Part shown: in pieces, positions 1 through 7,288 of the stretch | How positions within the stretch are numbered: the stretch's first letter is position 1 | Layout of the letters: the number at the start of each line of letters is the position of its first letter | NCBI GenBank assembly: GCA_006227775.1 | Contig: SBFV01000221.1 | Span: 1-9,354, forward strand | Reading direction: 5' to 3' | Length of the DNA: 9,354 nucleotides | Origin: Gammaproteobacteria bacterium | GTDB lineage: Bacteria; Pseudomonadota; Gammaproteobacteria; Chromatiales; Chromatiaceae | The notes under the pieces: model-generated | Told to the model about the DNA's origin: nothing | What the model saw: only the letters and a program-made list of their open reading frames with translations | The model's database searches: none | Position numbers and translations under genes: made by a program

Positions 1-1512
1 GGACGTCGTATCCACCGGGATGCTCAGTGACGTTTCCTCCGCGGTCAGCGGTTCGCGTAAGGCCAGTTGGGAAGCCAGGACCTCCACCCCCGCCTCCGAG
101 GGATCCGCGCCCTCCGCGGCCCGCCGGCGTACCCGCTCTTGCACTACTTCCAGCGGCGCCTCGCAGATCAACAGATGACAAGGACAACCTTGGCTCTGGG
201 CTAACCCGATAAAGGTTTCGCGCTGGGCCCGCTTGAGGAAGGTTGCATCCACCAGGGGGCTGTATCCCGCCATGAGCAGGGTGCAGGCCAACTCGCGCAG
301 GCGCCCGTAGGTCCGTTCCCCCGCCTCGGGTCCATAGATGCCACCGTCGACCTGGCCGCCCGACGAGGTGCGCGCTTCGGCCAGGAAGCCGAAGAGACGT
401 TTACGTTCGATATCCGAGCGGAGATGAATCAATGGCAAGCGCGCCCTCAGCGCCAGGGCCAGGCGGCTCTTGCCCGAACCCGATACACCCTGTACCAGAC
501 AGAGACAGGGCGAATGCGGCCGGGTATAGCCTTCCGCCAGGGTCAGATAATCAGACAACCCGCCTCGATCCCTGACCGCTTCCTCGGCACTTAAATCCGC
601 CTGGTCAAGGCGGATGGCCAGGACTTTGGCTCGCACCAGTGCTCGATAGACCTGATAAAAATTGAGTACCTTCAACCCCGCGTAGTCGCCCGTCAACTCC
701 AGATAATGATTCAACAAACGCCGCGCCGGTCCCCGTTCCCCCGCCTCTTCCAGGTCCATGAGCAGGAAGGCCAGCTCGCTTTGGATATCGATCCAGCGCA
801 GGCCGGGGTTGAACTCGATGCCGTCGAAGATGAGGACCTCACCCTGGTCCAGGGCGATGTTGCCTCGATGCATATCCCCATGGCACTCCCGCACGAAGCC
901 AGCGGCGCGGCGCTGCTCCAGGATGGGCCTCAGTTCCGCATGACGGGCGAGGGTCCAGGACTCGAGGCCCGCCAGGCGGGCAAGGAGAGAGGGGTCCGAC
1001 AATCGGGTACGGATAGCCTCGAAGTTGGCCAGCATGGGTGCCAGCACCGCCTCCGGCCTGCCAAAGGGCTCATCCGGGGCGACCGCCGGGATGCTGTCAT
1101 GGAAGGCCGCCACCCGCTCCGCCACCCGTTCCGGCAGATCATCCTCGAGAGGCTGAGTGCTGAGCAGACCGGACTGATCGAAGCGCCGCATCTTGACGGC
1201 ATATTCCAGGACCTCGCCAGCTCCCCCGATCCGTGGCGCGGTGGTACTTCCCGTAATGGGTACCACCTCCAGATAGAGTTGGGGGGCAAGCCTGCGGTTG
1301 AGCCGCAGTTCCTCCTGGCAGAAGAAATGTCGCCGCTCCAGGGTCGAGAAGTCCAGAAAGCCCAGATTGACCGGTTTCTTCAGCTTGTAGGCATAAGGGC
1401 CTGCCAGGAAGACATGGGAGATGTGCGTCTCGATATGCACCACCGGTCCCGCGGGCTCAGGATAGGCGGTTGAGAGACGCAACCCTTGGACGATCTTGTC
1501 AAAATGGTTCAT
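1..1512 (-). CDS. Fused aminoglycoside-phosphotransferase-like / P-loop ATP-binding kinase protein (3' end outside window)
   Basis: Reading the minus strand from an ATG at 1512 gives 504 uninterrupted residues that run off the left edge, so the C-terminus is missing. Residues 1–330 look like the APH/choline-kinase fold: HGDMHRGN at 211–218 is the Brenner-type catalytic loop, and FDGIEFN at 229–235 supplies the metal-binding Asp. Residues 337–504 form a second, P-loop kinase domain with Walker A GVSGSGKS (342–349) and a VDATFLKR strand (421–428). This two-domain arrangement is known from proteins annotated as 'bifunctional aminoglycoside phosphotransferase/ATP-binding protein' (COG2187 plus COG0645); the substrate is not established to my knowledge, and the name should not be read as antibiotic resistance. 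The ribosome site is a G-rich GGTGG close to the ATG; an in-frame GTG lies two codons upstream. The gene is divergent from the DUF2892 gene. Confidence 0.88.
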   Translation of the reverse strand, partial: MNHFDKIVQGLRLSTAYPEPAGPVVHIETHISHVFLAGPYAYKLKKPVNLGFLDFSTLERRHFFCQEELRLNRRLAPQLYLEVVPITGSTTAPRIGGAGEVLEYAVKMRRFDQSGLLSTQPLEDDLPERVAERVAAFHDSIPAVAPDEPFGRPEAVLAPMLANFEAIRTRLSDPSLLARLAGLESWTLARHAELRPILEQRRAAGFVRECHGDMHRGNIALDQGEVLIFDGIEFNPGLRWIDIQSELAFLLMDLEEAGERGPARRLLNHYLELTGDYAGLKVLNFYQVYRALVRAKVLAIRLDQADLSAEEAVRDRGGLSDYLTLAEGYTRPHSPCLCLVQGVSGSGKSRLALALRARLPLIHLRSDIERKRLFGFLAEARTSSGGQVDGGIYGPEAGERTYGRLRELACTLLMAGYSPLVDATFLKRAQRETFIGLAQSQGCPCHLLICEAPLEVVQERVRRRAAEGADPSEAGVEVLASQLALREPLTAEETSLSIPVDTTS

Positions 1513-1575
1513 GCACACCACCCCCCCAGCCGGTGGAAATCAGCCCGTTTCTCTGAGCGAGGCAAAGCACGAGAC

Positions 1576-1604
1576 TTGAAGAGCGGCAGAGTGACCGATA
1601 ATAT
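1576..1604 (+). promoter_or_regulatory. Candidate sigma-70 promoter for the DUF2892 gene
   Basis: TTGAAG at 1576–1581 (4 of 6 to the -35 consensus) is followed after 17 bases by TAATAT at 1599–1604; the overlapping GATAAT at 1597–1602 matches the -10 consensus better but with a 15-base spacer. Transcription would start near 1610, giving about 40 bases of leader before the ATG at 1651. On the other strand TATTAT (1603 down to 1598) could be a -10 for the divergent kinase gene, with no convincing -35. This is inferred from sequence match only. Confidence 0.4.
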
Positions 1605-1650
1605 GCCAGGATCGATGTCATGCTGAATTTTGAGATATGAGGATTTCTCT

Positions 1651-1854
1651 ATGACCATTGACCGTATTGTATTGGCCGTGGCCGGCACCTTCGTGCTGAT
1701 TACCGTCCTTTTGGCTTATTTGACCGGCAATCAACTCTGGCTCCTGCTGACCGCCTTTGTCGGCCTGAATCTGCTCCAATCGGCTTTCACCGGCTTTTGC
1801 CCTCTGGCCGTGATCCTGAAAAAGATGGGTAAGCAGTCTGGCGCCGCGTTCTAG
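1651..1854 (+). CDS. DUF2892 / YgaP-type small inner-membrane protein
   Basis: A 67-residue protein with two hydrophobic helices, about residues 5–24 and 29–47, separated by a short TGNQ turn, then the segment GLNLLQSAFTGFCPLAVILKK, which is the hallmark of the DUF2892 family (the membrane part of YgaP). The Phe-Cys-Pro at 49–51 is typical. In YgaP this domain follows a rhodanese domain; here it stands alone, as it often does in sulfur-metabolising and other proteobacteria. Its function in stand-alone form is unknown to me. I chose the ATG at 1651 because GAGGA at 1639–1643 is a good ribosome site seven bases upstream; a TTG at 1630 would add seven residues but lies in front of that site. A strong hairpin follows the stop codon, so it is probably transcribed alone. 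Confidence 0.85.
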   Translation: MTIDRIVLAVAGTFVLITVLLAYLTGNQLWLLLTAFVGLNLLQSAFTGFCPLAVILKKMGKQSGAAF

Positions 1855-1865
1855 TAGCGATCTCA

Positions 1866-1896
1866 GGGAGTTAGCCCGGCGTGGCGGGCTTCTCCC
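1866..1896 (+). terminator. Hairpin after the DUF2892 gene, probable terminator
   Basis: GGGAG (1866–1870) pairs with CTCCC (1892–1896), and inside it AGCCCG (1873–1878) pairs with CGGGCT (1885–1890) around a six-base loop; two unpaired T on the left face one T on the right. The hairpin starts 12 bases after the stop codon. There is no U-tract after it, so it may end transcription weakly, with Rho, or just protect the 3' end. Confidence 0.5.
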
Positions 1897-2045
1897 ATGC
1901 CATGAACCAGGTGGCAAGATACCCCGGCTCATCTCCTCCATATCCGCCACCGAGCCATAATCGTTTCCCTGGGTCCATAGCGAAAACCCAAGCGGATCAA
2001 GCTGATATCCGCGTTGGATGTGGTCCCAGAAAACCCGCGGAACCA

Positions 2046-2054
2046 TGCTATACT
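2046..2054 (+). promoter_or_regulatory. Extended -10 promoter of infA
   Basis: TGCTATACT at 2046–2054 fits the extended -10 form TGnTATAAT with one mismatch. No good -35 lies 16–18 bases upstream, as is usual for extended -10 promoters. Transcription would begin near 2061, giving a leader of about 44 bases before the infA ATG. Inferred from sequence only. Confidence 0.55.
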
Positions 2055-2104
2055 TAGCGCGATAAAATTCAGGGGGTTGCCAGATAGGCGAGCACAACAG
2101 ATCC

Positions 2105-2323
2105 ATGGCCAAAGAAGATGTCATCTCTATGGAGGGTACGGTGGTGGACACCCTGCCCAATACGATGTTCCGCGTTGAGTTGGAGAACGGTCATGTAGTT
2201 ACGGCGCATATATCGGGGAAAATGCGTAAGCACTACATCCGTATCCTCACGGGCGACAAGGTCACTGTGGAACTCACCCCTTATGATCTGACCAAGGGGC
2301 GAATCACCTATCGGGCGCGCTAG
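2105..2323 (+). CDS. infA: Translation initiation factor IF-1
   Basis: The 72-residue product matches bacterial IF-1 over its full length, including MAKEDVISMEGTVVDTLPN at the start, the FRVELENGHVVTAHISGKMR core of the S1-like OB fold, and GDKVTVELTPYDLTKGRI near the end. IF-1 binds the A site of the 30S subunit during initiation and works with IF-2 and IF-3. The length is the usual one for the family. The ribosome site is weak: AGGCGAG at 2086–2092 is 12 bases from the ATG. The gene is convergent with clpA; infA next to clpA is a widespread gammaproteobacterial arrangement. No aat or ate gene accompanies it on the upstream side, where 250 bases without a clear gene separate it from the DUF2892 gene. 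Confidence 0.97.
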   Translation: MAKEDVISMEGTVVDTLPNTMFRVELENGHVVTAHISGKMRKHYIRILTGDKVTVELTPYDLTKGRITYRAR

Positions 2324-2354
2324 GGGTCCTCACGACCTAGAAACTGTCCATCGA

Positions 2355-2433
2355 TTGCTTCCCGGATTGAGCAAGTCCCCCCCAGGATAAACTGGGCACT
2401 AAAAATGGACTCTTTCTCATCCAGAAAATCTGG
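2355..2433. terminator. Hairpin cluster between convergent infA and clpA
   Basis: The gap holds several short inverted repeats in a row: TTGCT/AGCAA (2355–2359 with 2370–2374), CCCAG/CTGGG (2381–2385 with 2392–2396, six-base loop) and CCAGA/TCTGG (2421–2425 with 2429–2433, three-base loop). On the minus strand TGGA/TCCA (2420–2406) is followed directly by five T (2405–2401), which is a weak intrinsic-terminator shape for clpA read-through. On the plus strand none has a U-tract. I read the cluster as a bidirectional termination zone, but no single hairpin is convincing. Confidence 0.4.
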
Positions 2434-2459
2434 CCCCCGTTCTCTCATCGGCCAGGGTG

Positions 2460-2473
2460 AGGGAGATCTCCCT
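2460..2473 (-). terminator. 14-bp perfect palindrome just after clpA
   Basis: AGGGAGATCTCCCT is a perfect palindrome nine bases beyond the clpA stop codon. In RNA it folds as a five-pair stem with a GATC loop. CTGGCC/GGCCAG (2430–2435 with 2450–2455) lies next to it. The position fits a 3' end structure for the clpS-clpA message; there is no T-run directly after it on the minus strand. Confidence 0.4.
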
Positions 2474-2482
2474 TCATCATCG

Positions 2483-4762
<2,280 letters not shown>

Positions 4763-4791
4763 GGGGCATCACCGGTGGGGGAATTGGGGCT

Positions 4792-5115
4792 TCAGGCCTC
4801 TTCCATGGTACACATCAGAGGGTGCTGGTGCCGCCTGGCGAAATCCTTGACTTGTGCCACCTTGGTCTCGGCGACGTCGCGGGAGAAGACACCGCAGACC
4901 CCGACGCCCCGGGTGTGCACGTGGAGCATGATCTGGGTAGCCTGCTCCCGGCTCATATGGAAGAAGGTCTCGAGTACCTGGACGACAAAGTCCATGGGGG
5001 TGTAATCGTCGTTGAGCAGCAGGACCTTATATCTTGGGGGTGGCCTGAGCAAGGGCCTGGCCTCCTGGACGGCCGCCCCCGATTCCCGTTCCTGGTTCAC
5101 ATCCGGTCCACTCAT
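4792..5115 (-). CDS. clpS: ATP-dependent Clp protease adapter ClpS
   Basis: The adaptor that recognises N-degron substrates (Leu, Phe, Trp, Tyr at the N-terminus) and delivers them to ClpA. With the start used here the protein has 107 residues, one more than E. coli ClpS. The pocket residues are in place: NDD at 35–37, Met41 and His67. The conserved GVCGVFSRDVAETKV and HPLMCTMEEA segments follow. Three in-frame starts exist: TTG at 5160, ATG at 5133 and ATG at 5115. I chose 5115 because it gives the family length and because the codons just upstream look unlike the rest of the gene; none of the three has a strong ribosome site, and 5133 is a fair alternative. The TTG would sit only a few bases after the predicted transcription start. 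It is followed by clpA and is divergent from cspD, as in E. coli and Pseudomonas. Confidence 0.93.
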   Translation of the reverse strand: MSGPDVNQERESGAAVQEARPLLRPPPRYKVLLLNDDYTPMDFVVQVLETFFHMSREQATQIMLHVHTRGVGVCGVFSRDVAETKVAQVKDFARRHQHPLMCTMEEA

Positions 5116-5171
5116 GTCAATGCGAATTCCCATAATTCTGTCATTTTTTGTTTGACCCAAGGAATGGGGTC

Positions 5172-5177
5172 ATTATA
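5172..5177 (-). promoter_or_regulatory. -10 element of the clpS-clpA promoter
   Basis: On the minus strand 5177 to 5172 reads TATAAT, a perfect -10 hexamer. The -35 region 16–18 bases upstream is poor (GGTCGA-like), so the promoter may be weak or need an activator. Transcription would start near 5165, which leaves about 50 bases of leader to the ATG at 5115 and argues against the TTG at 5160 as the start codon. A small GC hairpin, CCCGC/GCGGG at 5198–5210, sits just upstream. Confidence 0.5.
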
Positions 5178-5283
5178 CTTGGCCCTCAAGACGTCGACCC
5201 GCGGAGCGGGGATGAGCGTTCGAATAACAGCATATCAGGGTCGCATCGTCGCCCAGCGCGCCCCCGGGGAACGGCCTCCTCGC

Positions 5284-5324
5284 CTGGCTTAGCCCTAAAT
5301 CCGCTGGCTAATTTTAGCTTTAAC
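5284..5324 (+). promoter_or_regulatory. AT-rich repeat segment, probable cspD promoter or operator
   Basis: Within the 318-base gap between clpS and cspD this is the only AT-rich part on the cspD side. CTGGCT occurs twice, at 5284–5289 and 5304–5309, exactly 20 bases apart, and each copy overlaps an inverted repeat: GGCT-T-AGCC (5286–5294) and GCTAA-TT-TTAGC (5307–5318). TAATTT (5309–5314) or TTTAAC (5319–5324) could be a -10, but no clear -35 goes with either. Two copies on one face of the helix would suit a protein-binding site. No protein can be assigned. The rest of 5178–5283 shows nothing else I can name. Confidence 0.3.
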
Positions 5325-5346
5325 ACGGCGCGGGCCTTGTCGCACC

Positions 5347-5425
5347 CTGAATCCAACCGCCCCGCGGTCGGATTCAGAATTGAAATTACAAATGGGGGAA
5401 GACCCCCAAGATCTCCCAGGAGGAG
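5347..5425 (+). promoter_or_regulatory. Structured cspD leader with possible masking of the ribosome binding site
   Basis: Three stems precede cspD. The first is long: CTGAATCC (5347–5354) with GGATTCAG (5370–5377), one A·C mismatch, then ACCGC (5356–5360) with GCGGT (5364–5368) around CCC. The second is TGGGGG (5393–5398) with CCCCCA (5403–5408) around AAGA. The third pairs CTCC (5413–5416) with GGAG (5422–5425), which is part of the strong ribosome site AGGAGGAG (5418–5425). The ribosome site lies eight bases from the ATG at 5434. Cold-shock genes are known to use leader structure as a temperature switch, so control at translation is plausible here, though only the pairings are seen. Confidence 0.5.
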
Positions 5426-5433
5426 TAGCTGCG

Positions 5434-5640
5434 ATGATGACCGGTACGGTGAAATGGTTCAACAACGCCAAGGGATATGGATTCGTCAGGTCTGACGACA
5501 ACGAAGAAGACGTGTTCGTCCATTTTTCAGCCATCGACATGGATGGCTACCGGACCCTCAAGGAAGGACAGAAGGTCCAGTTTGAGATCAGCCAGGGCCC
5601 CAAGGGCCTGCATGCCGCCCGCGTTAACCGCCTCAACTAA
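5434..5640 (+). CDS. cspD: CspD-like cold-shock domain protein
   Basis: A 68-residue single cold-shock domain. TGTVKWFNNAKGYGFV opens the fold, with RNP1 KGYGFV at 13–18 and RNP2 VFVHF at 27–31, both of which bind single-stranded DNA or RNA. The segment MDGYRTLKEGQKVQFEISQGPKG resembles E. coli CspD (which has MDGYRTLKAGQ and QGPKG) more than CspA, and the position next to clpS matches cspD in E. coli and Pseudomonas. E. coli CspD is a stationary-phase inhibitor of DNA replication; this protein lacks the extra C-terminal residues of the E. coli one, so equal function is an inference. The first of two adjacent ATG codons is chosen because AGGAGGAG lies eight bases before it. A strong terminator follows, so the gene is probably transcribed alone. 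Confidence 0.92.
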   Translation: MMTGTVKWFNNAKGYGFVRSDDNEEDVFVHFSAIDMDGYRTLKEGQKVQFEISQGPKGLHAARVNRLN

Positions 5641-5669
5641 ATAGTATTTCCCAAGTCACCCATAGGCTC

Positions 5670-5696
5670 ATCGCGCCGCCTGCAAGGCGGCGCGAT
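5670..5696 (+). terminator. Strong terminator hairpin after cspD
   Basis: ATCGCGCCGCCT (5670–5681) and AGGCGGCGCGAT (5685–5696) form a perfect 12-bp stem around GCA, starting 29 bases after the cspD stop. The stem is almost all G·C at its heart. Only two T follow, so the tail is poor, but the A and T at the ends are symmetric and it lies between convergent genes, so it may act on both strands. 5697–5826 to icd holds no gene that I can see. Confidence 0.75.
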
Positions 5697-5789
5697 TCCC
5701 CTGATGCCAGGGTCGGCAGCCTGATTCCCTTCCAATCCAGTCTCCCGCACCCATTCTGGAGCCAGGGACGCACCCTACCCAGGCATGCC

Positions 5790-5811
5790 CCGGCCTTTCC
5801 GATCCGGCCGG
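5790..5811 (-). terminator. Weak hairpin after icd
   Basis: CCGGCC (5790–5795) and GGCCGG (5806–5811) can pair around a ten-base loop, 16 bases beyond the icd stop codon. On the minus strand the stem is followed by the palindrome GGCATGCC (5782–5789) and no T-run. A 3' end structure for icd is likely but the exact terminator is uncertain. Confidence 0.35.
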
Positions 5812-5826
5812 AGCAGCCCCCTCACC

Positions 5827-7083
5827 TCACATGTTGTCGATCACCGCCTGGCCAAAGGCGGAGCAACTCAGTTTGGTAGCCCCCTCCATCAGGCGCTCGA
5901 GGTCATAGGTCACGGTCTTGGCGGAGATGGCGCCTTCCACCCCCTTGATGATGAGGTCCGCCGCCTCTACCCAACCCAGATGGCGAAGCATCATCTCGGC
6001 CGAAAGGATGATGGAACTGGGGTTGACCTGATCCTTCCCGGCATACTTGGGCGCGGTACCGTGGGTCGCCTCGAACATGGCGACGGAATCCGAGAGGTTC
6101 GCCCCCGGGGCCAGGCCGATACCGCCAACCTGAGCCGCCAGGGCATCGGAGATGTAGTCGCCGTTGAGGTTGAGGGTGGCGATAACGTCGTATTCCTTGG
6201 GACGTAGCAGGATCTGCTGCAGAAAGGCGTCCGCGATGACGTCCTTGATGATGATCTCCCGGCCCGTCTTGGGATTGGTCATGCTACACCAGGGGCCGCC
6301 ATCGATCTCCTCCGCGCCGTACTCCTCCTGGGCCAATTCGTAGCCCCAGTTCTTGAAGGCGCCTTCGGTAAATTTCATGATGTTGCCCTTATGAACCAGG
6401 GTCACCGAGCTACGGTCGTTATCGATGGCGTACTGGATGGCCTTGCGCACCAGACGCTTGGTCCCTTCGGAGGACACTGGCTTGATGCCGATACCCGATG
6501 TGCCGGGGAAGCGGATCTTGGTCACTCCCATCTCATTCTGCAGGAAAGCGATGACCTTCTTCGCCTCCGGACTCCCCGCCGCCCACTCGATGCCGGCGTA
6601 GATATCCTCCGAATTCTCGCGAAAGATCACCATGTCCGTATCTTGAGGCTCCTTGACCGGGCTGGGGGTGCCCCGGAAATAGCGCACCGGGCGCAGACAG
6701 ACATAGAGATCCAACTGCTGTCGCAGGGCAACGTTGAGGGAACGGATGCCGCCGCCGACGGGGGTGGTCAGGGGGCCCTTGATGGAAACCACGAATTCAC
6801 GGACCGCATCCAGGGTTTCATCGGGCAACCAGACGTCATCGCCATAGATTTTCGTGGATTTCTCCCCCGCGTAGACCTCCATCCACTGTATTTCCCGGCT
6901 ACCGCCATAGGCCTTGGCCACGGCCGCGTCCACCACCTTGATCATGACGGGACTGATATCAACACCGGTGCCATCTCCCTCGATGTAGGGAATAATGGGA
7001 TTGTTGGGGACGCGGAGGGCGTAGTTTTCTCCGACCGTGATCTTTTCGCCGTTGGCGGGCACCTGAATCTGTTCGTAGGCCAT
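5827..7083 (-). CDS. icd: NADP-dependent isocitrate dehydrogenase
   Basis: The 418-residue enzyme oxidises isocitrate to 2-oxoglutarate and CO2 in the TCA cycle and produces NADPH in the cytosol. It aligns with E. coli Icd (416 residues) with an offset of two. Substrate residues are present: Ser115, Asn117 and Arg121 in GGGIRSLNVALRQ, Arg131, Arg155 and Lys232. The metal-binding Asp309 and Asp313 lie in NLNGDYISDA. NADP choice is shown by Lys346 and Tyr347 in HGTAPKYAG and by Tyr393 and Arg397 in VTYDLERLM. Ser115 equals the serine that AceK phosphorylates in E. coli, so this control is possible if aceK exists elsewhere. The ATG at 7083 fits the family start; the ribosome site is weak (ACGAGA). 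The gene is convergent with cspD and divergent from mnmA. Confidence 0.97.
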   Translation of the reverse strand: MAYEQIQVPANGEKITVGENYALRVPNNPIIPYIEGDGTGVDISPVMIKVVDAAVAKAYGGSREIQWMEVYAGEKSTKIYGDDVWLPDETLDAVREFVVSIKGPLTTPVGGGIRSLNVALRQQLDLYVCLRPVRYFRGTPSPVKEPQDTDMVIFRENSEDIYAGIEWAAGSPEAKKVIAFLQNEMGVTKIRFPGTSGIGIKPVSSEGTKRLVRKAIQYAIDNDRSSVTLVHKGNIMKFTEGAFKNWGYELAQEEYGAEEIDGGPWCSMTNPKTGREIIIKDVIADAFLQQILLRPKEYDVIATLNLNGDYISDALAAQVGGIGLAPGANLSDSVAMFEATHGTAPKYAGKDQVNPSSIILSAEMMLRHLGWVEAADLIIKGVEGAISAKTVTYDLERLMEGATKLSCSAFGQAVIDNM

Positions 7084-7201
7084 GTCGTTTATCTCGTCGC
7101 GGTTGCTAAATGGAATGGGTCCAGCACCCTCAGCGGGGATTGGATGGAAGCTGACGGATTATAGGACTTCGTGGGCAAGAATGGTTCCGCGCGTTAGTTT
7201 T

Positions 7202-7229
7202 TTGGATAAAAAACATATTATTATACAAT
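7202..7229 (+). promoter_or_regulatory. Candidate mnmA promoter
   Basis: TTGGAT (7202–7207) and TACAAT (7224–7229) are separated by 16 bases; TATAAC at 7232–7237 is another possible -10. The start of transcription would fall near 7236–7244, 45–55 bases before the ATG at 7289. The whole stretch 7196–7243 is about 83% A+T, in sharp contrast with its neighbourhood. Confidence 0.4.
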
Positions 7230-7257
7230 TATATAACGCATTTCCCCGCACTGTCGT
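7228..7257 (-). promoter_or_regulatory. Candidate icd promoter
   Basis: On the minus strand ACGACA (7257–7252, four of six to the -35 consensus) is followed after 18 bases by TATAAT (7233–7228), a perfect -10. A second TATAAT lies at 7225–7220. Transcription would start about 140 bases before the icd ATG, a rather long leader. It overlaps the candidate mnmA promoter on the other strand. Confidence 0.45.
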
Positions 7258-7288
7258 TAAATCACCGCACCCAGGCACGTTTCCTTAA

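Noticed and set aside
27..212. Pro/Arg-rich plus-strand frame at the left edge
   Set aside because: Low-complexity antisense of the kinase C-terminal part; no ribosome site.
706..1473. Plus-strand open frame of 255 codons
   Set aside because: It is the antisense of the phosphotransferase/kinase gene, whose catalytic motifs prove the minus-strand frame; the plus frame has no recognisable protein features.
1..1512. Aminoglycoside resistance gene
   Set aside because: Only the fold and catalytic loop are shared; the fused P-loop kinase layout belongs to a different, chromosomal family.
2324..2482. Possible tRNA gene between clpA and infA, as in E. coli (serW)
   Set aside because: The stems present are short and do not form a cloverleaf; no T-arm GGTTCRA or 7-bp acceptor pairing is seen.
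6391..7164. Plus-strand open frame of 257 codons over icd
   Set aside because: Shadow of icd; the His/Asp-rich composition is the usual antisense pattern of a GC-rich gene.
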